Assembly (NCBI RefSeq): GCF_022531965.1
Contig: NZ_CP092831.1
Coordinates: forward strand, 1,454,001 to 1,518,000
Length of the DNA stretch: 64,000 bases
Direction: 5' to 3'
Source: Paenibacillus peoriae
Lineage (GTDB): Bacteria; Bacillota; Bacilli; Paenibacillales; Paenibacillaceae
The notes below the pieces were generated by a model. The model worked only from the letters and a program-made list of their open reading frames with translations, was not told where the DNA came from and did not search any database. Below, one piece after another: positions 7,936 to 15,718 of this stretch (position 1 is the stretch's first letter; each line of letters starts with the position of its first letter). The translations under genes and the position numbers were made by a program.

Positions 7936-9066
7936 TTAATCTTGTATATGAATCAATAAATACTGGGTGTTTCTATCCCATCCCAAGTCGAAGGGAACCC
8001 TGAAACGGTCTGCCGTATGGGAGTTAACTAAAGGATAGCCACCCTCATCGAATCCGACAACAACGGAGAAGTGGTCTACATCTCCTTTTAATACGTAAGC
8101 AATCAAATCACCTGGCAGCAACTGTGGTCTGTATTGATGCTGCTGACCATTGACCGCGCGGACAACATCTGAGAAGCTCCCTTGTCCTATAATCCTCCCA
8201 TAGCCGGAGCGTATCAGAAAATTTTTAAAAGCGTCCGTTTGAACCCAGGCTTGGCTTCCGCCGTTACCATACAAGTAATGCCACCCAGATTTCATAGGCA
8301 GTCCTCCACCTTCCTCCTTGTCTCCGATAACTTGGGAGGAGAAGTTGGTACAGTCGCCCCCTTTGGAGTTATAATCCAGGTATTTTGGGTTATATCGCTG
8401 ACGATTTCCTGCTCCCCATGTTATTCCAGCATACTTGTTAGCATAGTCAATGGCTCGGGCTCTATTGTAATTATGGATAACCTTCTCTGATGGCACCGAG
8501 TCTTTATGAGGAATAAAACTTGAATCAAGCGGTTCAATTTTTTTTGGATTTTCTTCCAGTGGATCTGAATACCATTCACGTTCCACGTACCAACGGCTAT
8601 CTTTTTTTCTAAGTGTAATGCCATGACGTGTTCCAATTCCAAAATCATGCTGACCGGGGTAGCTGTCGATATACTCATAACTCAATTTTAAGGACTGAAC
8701 AAGTGACACCTTTGCCGTATCGCCTAACACTTCTATACGGGATATCCGAATGGAGCTTTCTGCATTCACGAATTTCATTTTTCGATGCTTGGCCCATTCC
8801 TGAATATATTCCGCTCTGTTCATTTCATGAAGGTATGCGTAGTTGCTTCGATTGTGCTTTACTAAATAATAGTCCTCGATATGCTTTTTATCCTGATCCA
8901 TCAACAACCGGGTGCGATCATTAAACAGCTTTTGAAGAAAAGGAATAACGTCATCTTGTTTTGCTGGCTCTGCTTGTACACGAAATGAAGAGAAGCTGTA
9001 AGCGGGGATCATTATTAAGATCATGCACAGCAATTGCAATTTAGCGATCTTAAGCACATTATTCAT
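7936..9066 (-). CDS. Secreted protein with C-terminal putative amidase domain (Amidase_6)
   Basis: An exported protein of about 376 residues. A signal peptide (KLQLLCMILIMIPAYSFSS) is followed by about 190 residues of alpha/beta sequence, then a C-terminal cysteine-peptidase-like amidase domain. That domain shows AIDYANKYAG, GGDCTNFSSQVIG (catalytic Cys) and PGDLIAYVLKGDVDHFSVVVG (catalytic His). It resembles the putative amidase domain found in Bacillales wall-associated enzymes and may cut peptidoglycan stem peptides. I take the start inside the longer frame (ATG 9066, or GTG 9057, which has better spacing to AAGGAGA). The frame from 9126 would overlap the sortase gene and push the signal peptide inward. 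Third gene of the LPKT protein-sortase-amidase operon. Confidence 0.75.
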   Translation of the reverse strand: MNNVLKIAKLQLLCMILIMIPAYSFSSFRVQAEPAKQDDVIPFLQKLFNDRTRLLMDQDKKHIEDYYLVKHNRSNYAYLHEMNRAEYIQEWAKHRKMKFVNAESSIRISRIEVLGDTAKVSLVQSLKLSYEYIDSYPGQHDFGIGTRHGITLRKKDSRWYVEREWYSDPLEENPKKIEPLDSSFIPHKDSVPSEKVIHNYNRARAIDYANKYAGITWGAGNRQRYNPKYLDYNSKGGDCTNFSSQVIGDKEEGGGLPMKSGWHYLYGNGGSQAWVQTDAFKNFLIRSGYGRIIGQGSFSDVVRAVNGQQHQYRPQLLPGDLIAYVLKGDVDHFSVVVGFDEGGYPLVNSHTADRFRVPFDLGWDRNTQYLLIHIQD

Positions 9067-9082
9067 TCTCCTTGAAAATGTT

Positions 9083-9751
9083 TTAATTGGTTTTGGAATT
9101 GCCCTTATCCTGAGTAAGTTTCTCACAGGCTGAATTCATGTGTGCTAATTTGGTGTAAACTACTAGCCTTCCCTCGTGTTCTTTTCTGCTTCGGCTATAG
9201 CGACCTGCACATGTAATCAAGTTCAAACGATGCTCTTCTGTAGGACCAAAAATTTTCTGAATCGGTGCTTCGGAAGTTAAGTAAAATTTTACAGACTCGA
9301 CAGCAAACTGAATCTTACAGCCGCCACCGCCAGTCACATACACGAAATCCCCCTTTTTTAGTTTTTTAAGAGGATAAAAAACAGCTGGGCCCGTGTATGT
9401 ATCTACATGTCCATCCATAATTGCCTTACCTGCTGCCCCTGGCAATATACCGGTAGATAAATAACCTACTCGATTTGTGTTGCTTGGAACGCCCATCTGA
9501 CCATTTTCTAAGAATGTAACCGGTTCTATAATTGAATGAATACGAACCTCAGGAATATCGAGCATATATGGAACGATTCCTTGAAAAGGTTTATTTTTAA
9601 CCTGTAAGGGCTTCGCTATTTTAACTTGTTGAATTTCAGATTTGGCCGGGGCGTAGGTAGAGTTATGATGATGTTCAACAGAGGATGAACAGCTCGTACT
9701 TCCCAGCAAAATTAAGAATACTCCTATACGAATGATCCATGTATTGTTCAT
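9083..9751 (-). CDS. Sortase, class F-like (peptidase C60)
   Basis: A 222-residue membrane-anchored transpeptidase. An N-terminal hydrophobic helix ending in a Ser-rich CSSS stretch is followed by a linker and the sortase barrel. The motifs are KAIMDGHVDTYTGPAVFYPL (catalytic His), NLITCAGRYSRSRKEHEGR (catalytic TC and Arg) and a closing VVYTKL strand. The short, compact barrel and 'DGHVD...GPAVF..L' fit class F/D-like sortases of Bacillales, which attach small LPxTG proteins to the wall. Its start overlaps the stop of the His-rich gene by 4 nt (ATGA), so the two are translationally coupled. That gene encodes an LPKT motif, which makes it the obvious substrate. The lipobox is imperfect, so lipidation is doubtful. 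Confidence 0.85.
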   Translation of the reverse strand: MNNTWIIRIGVFLILLGSTSCSSSVEHHHNSTYAPAKSEIQQVKIAKPLQVKNKPFQGIVPYMLDIPEVRIHSIIEPVTFLENGQMGVPSNTNRVGYLSTGILPGAAGKAIMDGHVDTYTGPAVFYPLKKLKKGDFVYVTGGGGCKIQFAVESVKFYLTSEAPIQKIFGPTEEHRLNLITCAGRYSRSRKEHEGRLVVYTKLAHMNSACEKLTQDKGNSKTN

Positions 9752-10110
9752 ATGAAGAAAGAGAGAGGGTTTAATAAAGCTAACCCTCTCCTTTTAACCC
9801 TCCCTAATTCATTTGCTCGCTCGCGCCACCGAATCCAAGTTTTTGGTAATTTTGTTGCCTTTGCTTTCAAACTTTTCGCATGAATACTTTTTTCTCCTAT
9901 GATTTTGGCAGGAGCAGCTTTACGCGCATGTAGCTTGTGTATTTTCTCATGCTTGCTCTTGGCATGCATCTTGTGTTCATGTTTTGCATGAACCTTATGT
10001 TGATGCATTTTTTGCTCGTGTTTTTCTGTTGCGGGTGCAGCCGCAGAAACCATCGATCCTGCTGACAGAAATACAGCAAGGGACGCTACAGTCAATATTG
10101 CTTTTTTCAT
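9748..10110 (-). CDS. Small secreted His/Lys-rich surface protein with LPKT motif; apparent 1-nt frameshift at the sorting signal
   Basis: ATG 10110 sits 8 nt behind AAAGGAGG and opens a 120-codon gene. Residues 1-22 are a signal peptide (AILTVASLAVFLSAGSMVSA). The mature part is made of H, K, M and A in repeated 'KHEHKMHAKSKHEK' units, which suggests metal or anionic-polymer binding. At 9838-9849 it encodes LPKT. In the current frame the next residues are WIRWRERANEL, but removing one T (near 9837) gives LPKTGFGGASEQMN and a stop at 9804-9806. That is a normal end for a class F sortase substrate, and it is followed by GGAGGG for the sortase gene. Either the gene carries a real +1 shift or the sequence has an error here. 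Confidence 0.75.
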   Translation of the reverse strand: MKKAILTVASLAVFLSAGSMVSAAAPATEKHEQKMHQHKVHAKHEHKMHAKSKHEKIHKLHARKAAPAKIIGEKSIHAKSLKAKATKLPKTWIRWRERANELGRVKRRGLALLNPLSFFI

Positions 10111-10277
10111 TGTAATTGCCTCCTTTAAATAGTTGTAATTGTAATTCGTAAGTATAGTTGCCGTAAAAAGAATGTATTGTGTAACCAATAATTTCATATA
10201 AAAGGACTATATTACAAATACCTATCTCTTCAACTATTGAACTTAATTAGTCCTTTGGGTGTCACAGATAGTAATTA

Positions 10278-10312
10278 GACTCCGTCGGCGAGTAACTGGC
10301 GGAGTCTTTTTG
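10278..10312. terminator. Terminator-like hairpin
   Basis: Arms GACTCCG and CGGAGTC around a 15-nt loop, with a T-run on the plus strand. It separates the deacetylase gene from the surface operon; both are on the minus strand, so it probably works bidirectionally. Confidence 0.55.
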
Positions 10313-10322
10313 TTTCTATCTA

Positions 10323-11114
10323 CTATTTATTCACTTCAATCAGTCCTTCGGGCGTCTTACGATTGGCAAGCAGCTCAGACACAGTGACGAAGGTAAACCC
10401 CCTTTTTTTTAGTTCGGGCAAAATGATTTTCAGGGCTTCGACGGTTTGTGTACTTTTATATACATAATCGTGCATAAGGACGATGTCGCCGTTACGGACA
10501 TTGCGAAGGACCTTATTAGCGATACGATGTACACCGGGTTTTCGCCAATCTAAGGTATCCTGATGCCAGGACCATAAAATAATTTTGAGACCTTTCTCCT
10601 TGGAGAGCTTGACCAGCGAATCGGTATAGGAGCCGCCGGGTGGCCTAAAAAGATGGGTCCCCGCACCAGTTGCCTGTACGATGCTCGCCTGAGCTTGATC
10701 CAACTCGGACAGAGCTTTGTTGCGAGAAATATATTGAAAGGATGAGTGAAGGAAGGTATGGTTGCCAACTTCATGCCCTTCTTCTCGTTCCCGCTTGACA
10801 AGGTGAGGCAGCTTTTCTACACGACTGCCGACGACAAAAAAGGTCGCTTTAGCATCGTATTCTTTAAGCAAATCCAAAATGGCAGGCGTATTGCTTCCAT
10901 CCGGTCCGTCGTCGAATGTGAGGGCAATCAACTTGCGATGGGTAGGAACTTCCCATACAATGTCGCCGCGTTCTTCATAATAGGCTCTTCCCTTTGTAGG
11001 AGTAGGGGAGGTGTAAGATGCGGCTTGTGCAGTATTTGTATAGGTTGTGGGGCACAAGCTGGCACAAAACAAGGAAACAGCGATACTTGCAGATAGTAAT
11101 CGGTTATATTTCAT
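10323..11114 (-). CDS. Secreted polysaccharide deacetylase (NodB/CE4)
   Basis: A 263-residue exported enzyme. A signal peptide ends near residue 31 (AQA-ASYTSP). The NodB domain then shows the five CE4 motifs: TFDDGPD (metal-binding and catalytic Asp), the HxxxH of NHTFLHSSF, RPPGGSYT, a central W-rich DTLDWR segment, and LMHDYVY with the catalytic His. Such enzymes remove N- or O-acetyl groups from peptidoglycan, chitin or xylan; at this length a peptidoglycan or spore-type (PdaA/YlxY-like) role is most likely. It stands alone with its own hairpin downstream. The exact polymer cannot be told from the sequence. Confidence 0.88.
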   Translation of the reverse strand: MKYNRLLSASIAVSLFCASLCPTTYTNTAQAASYTSPTPTKGRAYYEERGDIVWEVPTHRKLIALTFDDGPDGSNTPAILDLLKEYDAKATFFVVGSRVEKLPHLVKREREEGHEVGNHTFLHSSFQYISRNKALSELDQAQASIVQATGAGTHLFRPPGGSYTDSLVKLSKEKGLKIILWSWHQDTLDWRKPGVHRIANKVLRNVRNGDIVLMHDYVYKSTQTVEALKIILPELKKRGFTFVTVSELLANRKTPEGLIEVNK

Positions 11115-11225
11115 CAGGCTTCTTCTCCGTTCTTACGTATTCTCACATTAGCTTGCCAAGAAAGAGCGCATACCATTCCCCGTTTCTAAGATTCATCATT
11201 TCAAATCACTCAAGATTAGATCTAT

Positions 11226-11378
11226 TTGTCGGATTCTAGAGGGAACATCACGCTGATTAATCAGGGTGTGAACGAGGTGTTCACCCACCTGCCGAGTGGA
11301 GATTGTATAGAGATAACTAAAACCTCCAACTTCGTAATGGGCCAATGGCAGGCTCCTTACGGAATTGGAGGTTTTTTT
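11226..11378 (+). promoter_or_regulatory. Possible leader with attenuator upstream of the sugar ABC operon
   Basis: Small stems (GTGAAC-GAGGT-GTTCAC near 11270, CCAC...GTGG near 11286) precede a strong terminator at 11319-11378, about 200 nt before the transporter gene. It fits an attenuator-type leader but matches no riboswitch class I know. A short open frame also runs through it, so a decayed gene 3' end is an alternative. Confidence 0.3.
11319..11378 (+). terminator. Intrinsic terminator
   Basis: AACCTCCAACTTCGTAA pairs with TTACGGAATTGGAGGTT (one mismatch) and is followed by a T7 run. Confidence 0.75.
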
Positions 11379-11578
11379 GTCTTTTTAACTAGACAGATTG
11401 TATTTGGATCGAACGCTAGCTCAACAGGGTTATAACCGTCCTTGTGCTCATACCTATAGAGAGTTGCTTTTACAAAAAGGAAAAACATTAACATTTTACT
11501 CCAGCCCACTTGACGTTCCCTTTACATCGAAACGATACACTTACTGAGGTTGGTTTGAAAAGAAAGGGGCGCTCCGTT

Positions 11579-12544
11579 TTGGGTGAGCTTAACAAATCTA
11601 TGGGACTGGGGACGAGGAGTCAGCAACAGACTTCGTCTAAAGCCCGCATACGCACGGGTTCGCTAAAAATTCAAAGACTGCGCGAAAACGCGCTGGCGTA
11701 TACCTTTTTGGCTCCATCGCTTATTTTGTTCGTTATATTTATGTTTTATCCGATGATCAAGTCCGTTTATCTTAGCTTGCATTCTACAGATCCCGCAGGA
11801 AACGTTGCAGCATATGTAGGATTAGATAATTTCACTACACTTTTCAGCTCGGGACTGTTTCTGCAAGGGATTAAGGTGACACTCCTGTTTGCACTGTTAA
11901 CCGTACCAGTAGGTATTTTATTGGCGCTGGTACTGGCTGCACTTACACACAGTAAATTGCGGGGAATGCGTATCTTCCAGTTTGCCTTTTCGCTGCCGAT
12001 GGTGTTGTCGGTCGGTTCATCTGCGGTCATTTGGAAATTTCTTTTTCATCCGACACTGGGGATGCTCAACTATGTGCTTTCCCTCCTACATATCAATCCG
12101 GTTCCGTGGCTGACCAGCCCGGATTGGGCGCTGTTCTCAGTAGCCATAATGACCATCTGGATGAATCTTGGCTTCAATTACATTATCTTATCGAGTGGAC
12201 TTCAAGGGATTCCAGATGACATGTATGAGAGTGCCAAAATGGACGGGGCTGGACCGCTCGTCACGTTCTGGCGTATCTCCATGCCACTGTTATCACCGAC
12301 GATCTTTTTTGTGACCGTAGTTTCCATCATTGGAGCCTTCCAGTCTTTTGCTCAAATTAACATTTTGACCAAAGGCGGTCCGGTGAACAGTACAAATGTA
12401 TTCGTATATTCCATCTATCAGGAAGCTTTCGTTAATTTCCGGTTCGGAACGGGGAGCGCGCAGGCCATTGTCTTGTTTGCTGTCATTCTGCTGCTCACGA
12501 TGATTCAGTTCAAATGGGTGGAAAGAAAGGTGCATTACCAATGA
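11579..12544 (+). CDS. Sugar/glycerol-phosphate ABC transporter permease (UgpA/MalF-like)
   Basis: First permease of a carbohydrate-uptake-type 1 ABC importer. Six hydrophobic segments follow a basic N-terminus. The cytoplasmic coupling motif MDGAGPLVTFWRISMPLLSP (EAA loop) lies about 80 residues from the end, and the ANALAYTFLAPSLILF-like first helix is typical of UgpA/LacF/MalF proteins. The open frame extends to TTG 11510 without a ribosome-binding site. I prefer TTG 11579, 9 nt behind AAAGGGG, with ATG 11600 as a further candidate. It overlaps the second permease by ATGA, showing an operon. No ATP-binding subunit is encoded here, so the complex probably uses a shared MsmX-type ATPase encoded elsewhere. 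Confidence 0.82.
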   Translation: MGELNKSMGLGTRSQQQTSSKARIRTGSLKIQRLRENALAYTFLAPSLILFVIFMFYPMIKSVYLSLHSTDPAGNVAAYVGLDNFTTLFSSGLFLQGIKVTLLFALLTVPVGILLALVLAALTHSKLRGMRIFQFAFSLPMVLSVGSSAVIWKFLFHPTLGMLNYVLSLLHINPVPWLTSPDWALFSVAIMTIWMNLGFNYIILSSGLQGIPDDMYESAKMDGAGPLVTFWRISMPLLSPTIFFVTVVSIIGAFQSFAQINILTKGGPVNSTNVFVYSIYQEAFVNFRFGTGSAQAIVLFAVILLLTMIQFKWVERKVHYQ

Positions 12545-13362
12545 AACGACACCTGAATTCTACATTGCTGTATGTGCTGCTTACGATTGCAGCTGCTCTC
12601 ATTTTGTATCCGGTTATATATACGTTTTTTATGGCAGTCATGTCTCCCGAGGAAGCGAGCGCTTACCCACCAAGCTTTTTCCCGCATTCTTTTCATATGG
12701 CCAATTTTACTGAAGTGTTTGAAATCGTTCCGATTGCAGCCTTTATTGGAAATACATTTCTCATTTCGGGTCTTACAATGATTGGGCAACTGATTACAGC
12801 GAGCTTGGCGGCCTATGCCTTTGCCAAAATGGAATTCAAGGGAAAAAACTTCATTTTCAGCATGTTTGTTGCGACAATGATGATCCCTTGGGAAGTGACC
12901 ATTATTCCAAACTACCTGACGGTACGGAGCTGGAATTGGCTTGATACATATCAAGGGTTGACGGTTCCTTTTCTGGCGACGGCATTCGGGACATTCCTGT
13001 TAAGGCAATTTTTTCTCCAGCTTCCCAAGGAACTGTTCGAGGCGGCTCGTATGGATGGGTGCGGACATATCCGTTACTTTCTGTTCCATGTGCTTCCGTT
13101 ATCGCGCCCTGCGCTCGGAACACTGGCTGTGTATTCGTTCCTGAATATGTACAATTCGTACCTCTGGCCTTTACTAATCACCAATAGCGAGAATATGCGC
13201 ACGGTACAGATCGGCATATCCATGCTCGAATTTCAGGAATCGACTTCATGGAATCTGGTATTTGCGGGTACGGCTCTTGTCATTTTACCGTCTCTGCTCC
13301 TGCTGATCTTTGGACTAAAACAGTTGGTTCGTGGAATGGCGGCGGGTGCACTTAAAGGCTGA
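12541..13362 (+). CDS. Sugar/glycerol-phosphate ABC transporter permease (UgpE/MalG-like)
   Basis: Second permease of the importer, 273 residues with six membrane spans. Helix 1 is preceded by MKRHLNSTLLYV. The segment ASLAAYAFAKMEFKGKNFIF and the EAA loop EAARMDGCGHIRYFLFHVLP are diagnostic of MalG/UgpE proteins. ATG 12541 overlaps the stop of the first permease (ATGA) and has AAAGGTG in front. The frame could be read from 12514, but that would only add residues encoded inside the upstream gene. It pairs with the first permease to form the channel. Confidence 0.85.
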   Translation: MKRHLNSTLLYVLLTIAAALILYPVIYTFFMAVMSPEEASAYPPSFFPHSFHMANFTEVFEIVPIAAFIGNTFLISGLTMIGQLITASLAAYAFAKMEFKGKNFIFSMFVATMMIPWEVTIIPNYLTVRSWNWLDTYQGLTVPFLATAFGTFLLRQFFLQLPKELFEAARMDGCGHIRYFLFHVLPLSRPALGTLAVYSFLNMYNSYLWPLLITNSENMRTVQIGISMLEFQESTSWNLVFAGTALVILPSLLLLIFGLKQLVRGMAAGALKG

Positions 13363-13486
13363 CCACATATGTCAAAAGAAAGCAACACCTGCGCAAGCAG
13401 CCCATATACAGAGCTTCAACACACAAGAATATCGCAAGAGAATGCCAATTCAAGAATCATTTAATCAAAGGGAGAGAAGAGAGATT

Positions 13487-14851
13487 ATGAGATTTTTTCG
13501 TCTGAAAAGTGCATTGACCCTGCTTATTCTGACTGCCATGGTGGTTGCAGCAGGTTGTAGCAATAATACTGCTGCAGAGAAGCCGAGTAATGGTAGTGAT
13601 GGAGCAGCAGCGACTTCCCCAGTGAAGCTGACTTGGTGGCATTCGATGTCCGGTAACGGTGAAAAAGCAATCAAGCAGATCGCTGCTGATTTTAACGCCA
13701 GTCATAAGGACATTCAGGTAGAGCCGGTATATCAAGGCAAATATGATGACAGCTTGAACAAGCTGAAAGCGTCGCTTGGTTCCGACAGCGGACCGGACAT
13801 CATTCAGGTATATGAAATCGGTAGTAAATTCATGATCGACTCCAAAATGATCACACCCGTACAACAATTTATTGATGCAGACAAGTTCGATCTGTCACAG
13901 CTAGAGCCGAATATTACACGATACTATACGATTGATGGTAAACTGAACGCCATGCCGTTCAATACGTCAAACCCGATTTTATATTACAACAAGGATGCAT
14001 TCAAAGCCGCAGGACTTGATCCAGCTAATCCTCCGAAAACGTATGATGAGTTCGAAAAGGCTGCTAAAGCCTTGAGCAAGGATGGTAAATCCGGTGCTTC
14101 CATTGCCATCTACGGCTGGTTTATGGAACAACTGTTTGCCAATCAGAACGCAGATTATGTGAATAATGGCAATGGTCGTGATCAAGCGGCAACGGAATCC
14201 ATGCTGAATTCGGATGCAGGTGTAAAAACCCTAACGTGGTGGAAGAAAATGATCGATGAAAAGGTTGTATCCAATCTGGGACGTAACTCGGACGATACGG
14301 CAAAGGCTTTTTCCGCAGGGCAAATTGCAATGACGCTGGATTCCACCGCTTCGCTGCGTAATATTGTGGAGCAGGTTGGCGATAAATTTGAAGTAGGCAC
14401 AGGATTCCTGCCAAGAGCCAATGAAGCTAAAGAAGGCGGCGTGGTTGTAGGCGGCGCAAGCTTGTACATCATGAACAACAAGCCCGAAGCCCAGCAGAAG
14501 GCAGCATGGGAGTTCATTAAATTCGTCGCTTCCCCAGCTGTACAGGCACAATGGAGTGTGAATACCGGGTACTTCCCGATCACGAAAGCAGCCTATGACG
14601 AGAAGGTACTCAAAGACAATATGGTAAAATATCCGCAATTCCAGACAGCGGTTGACCAATTGCACGCATCGGCACAATCCACCGCTACACAGGGCGCAGT
14701 GATGGGCGTATTCCCAGAAGCGCGTCAAATCGTCGAAGGTGCAATCGAGGCTGTTCTGAGTGGCCAGCAACAGCCCAAACAGGCATTGGATCAAGCTACC
14801 CAAGAAATCACAGGCAAAATTGCGCAATATAATCAAACCGTGAAAAAATAG
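13487..14851 (+). CDS. Extracellular solute-binding lipoprotein (UgpB-like, family 1)
   Basis: A 454-residue receptor of the importer. The lipoprotein signal is LLILTAMVVAAGCSNN with the acylated Cys in the AAGC lipobox. The mature part follows UgpB: LTWWHSMSGNGEKAI, GPDIIQVYEIGS, MPFNTSNPILYYNKDAFKAA, VVGGASLYIMNN and NTGYFPITKAAYDE. UgpB binds sn-glycerol-3-phosphate and glycerophosphodiesters, so this or an oligosaccharide is the probable cargo. I start at ATG 13487 behind AAAGGGAGAG; the frame is open from 13331, but those extra residues overlap the permease gene and precede the signal peptide. It is the last gene of the operon, followed by two hairpins. Confidence 0.85.
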   Translation: MRFFRLKSALTLLILTAMVVAAGCSNNTAAEKPSNGSDGAAATSPVKLTWWHSMSGNGEKAIKQIAADFNASHKDIQVEPVYQGKYDDSLNKLKASLGSDSGPDIIQVYEIGSKFMIDSKMITPVQQFIDADKFDLSQLEPNITRYYTIDGKLNAMPFNTSNPILYYNKDAFKAAGLDPANPPKTYDEFEKAAKALSKDGKSGASIAIYGWFMEQLFANQNADYVNNGNGRDQAATESMLNSDAGVKTLTWWKKMIDEKVVSNLGRNSDDTAKAFSAGQIAMTLDSTASLRNIVEQVGDKFEVGTGFLPRANEAKEGGVVVGGASLYIMNNKPEAQQKAAWEFIKFVASPAVQAQWSVNTGYFPITKAAYDEKVLKDNMVKYPQFQTAVDQLHASAQSTATQGAVMGVFPEARQIVEGAIEAVLSGQQQPKQALDQATQEITGKIAQYNQTVKK

Positions 14852-14864
14852 TCGGCCTTCCCTT

Positions 14865-14915
14865 AAAATCAGATGATAATCCGTAGAATGCGCCTCCTTC
14901 TTATCATCCGATTTT
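14865..14915 (+). terminator. Hairpin after the solute-binding gene
   Basis: AAAATCAGATGATAA pairs with TTATCATCCGATTTT over a 21-nt loop, with a short T-run. Confidence 0.55.
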
Positions 14916-14924
14916 ATGACATAG

Positions 14925-14966
14925 CGGATCGAATGAGTGACCCCCTCACTTATTCGATCCGTTTTT
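14925..14966 (+). terminator. Intrinsic terminator
   Basis: CGGATCGAATGAGTGA / TCACTTATTCGATCCG over a CCCCC loop, then T5. This is the main terminator of the importer operon. Confidence 0.85.
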
Positions 14967-14990
14967 GCATTTTCACTTTTAGAATAAGCG

Positions 14991-15009
14991 TTTAGACGAA
15001 TTGTCTAAA
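14991..15009. promoter_or_regulatory. Palindromic operator candidate
   Basis: Perfect inverted repeat TTTAGAC-gaatt-GTCTAAA, 24 bp upstream of the putative -35 of the TetR operon. It could be a regulator site. Confidence 0.4.
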
Positions 15010-15032
15010 ATGGAATATTTTCATTTTTCCTA

Positions 15033-15093
15033 TTGCTGGATAACTAAAAATGGGCTTATAATAAATACATAATTTTTGTACTGGACGGTCAGT
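15033..15093 (+). promoter_or_regulatory. Promoter and TetR-type operator of the efflux operon
   Basis: TTGCTG (15033-15038) and TATAAT (15057-15062) are 18 bp apart, a good SigA-type promoter. Just downstream, 15080-15093 reads ACTGGACGGTCAGT, an imperfect palindrome (ACTG..CG..CAGT) like known TetR/AcrR boxes. A repressor bound there would block transcription, which implies autoregulation. Confidence 0.55.
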
Positions 15094-15110
15094 TCAAAAA
15101 AGGAGGAAGC

Positions 15111-15695
15111 ATGAAACAGCAGACAAAGGAAATTATTTTTAACGGCGCACTCAAAGCTTTTTCTGAACGAGGATTTAATGAAACAAATATGGAGGAAATT
15201 GCCAAAGTTTGTGGCATAGCCAAAGGAACCCTGTATTACAATTTTAAAAACAAGCAAGAATTGTACATTTACATTTTGAAGATGGGGATGGAGCGTTTTG
15301 TCCGGGATATCCATGAAGCAATGGCTCATACGCCTAAAGATCAGGTGGAGCTTAGGATTCGCAAGCTGATCCAAGTACATATTGAGTTTATTGTGAGAGA
15401 ACCGGACTTTTGCCGTCTATTGGTCAGTAAGGGCTGGGTTTCGCAAGAGCAGCATTTTAATATTAGGCAGGTGCTGGCTGACTATTTTGATTTTATGGAG
15501 GCAGAGATCGATTCCGGCAAGTTTCATGGGAAAATTTCAAGTAAGCTGGATGCCAAAACAACAGCCAATTGCTTATTTGGGATTTACATTTTTGCACCAA
15601 TGAGGTCAATGGTTTGGGGCGAAACGATGAATCTGCAAGAGGCTCGTGAAAGCATTGAAGTTTTTGTGTGTAATGCATTGGGCATGCAACATTAA
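15111..15695 (+). CDS. TetR/AcrR family transcriptional regulator
   Basis: A 194-residue repressor. The N-terminal helix-turn-helix runs through IIFNGALKAFSERGFNETNM, EEIAKVCGIAKGTLYYNFKN and KQELYIYIL, the canonical TetR signature. The remaining 130 residues are the all-helical ligand and dimer domain. ATG 15111 lies behind AAAAAAGGAGGAAGC, a near-perfect ribosome-binding site. It is the first gene of an operon with an HlyD-type adaptor and an ABC-2 permease, so it very probably senses a toxic compound and controls its export. The palindrome at 15080-15093 between promoter and start is its probable operator. Confidence 0.88.
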   Translation: MKQQTKEIIFNGALKAFSERGFNETNMEEIAKVCGIAKGTLYYNFKNKQELYIYILKMGMERFVRDIHEAMAHTPKDQVELRIRKLIQVHIEFIVREPDFCRLLVSKGWVSQEQHFNIRQVLADYFDFMEAEIDSGKFHGKISSKLDAKTTANCLFGIYIFAPMRSMVWGETMNLQEARESIEVFVCNALGMQH

Positions 15696-15718
15696 TATAC
15701 AGATGGAGTGATGAAAAC

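Noticed and set aside
11226..11378. T-box or other known riboswitch
   Set aside because: No T-box sequence (AGGGTGGNACCGCG) or other class landmark; left as an unknown leader.
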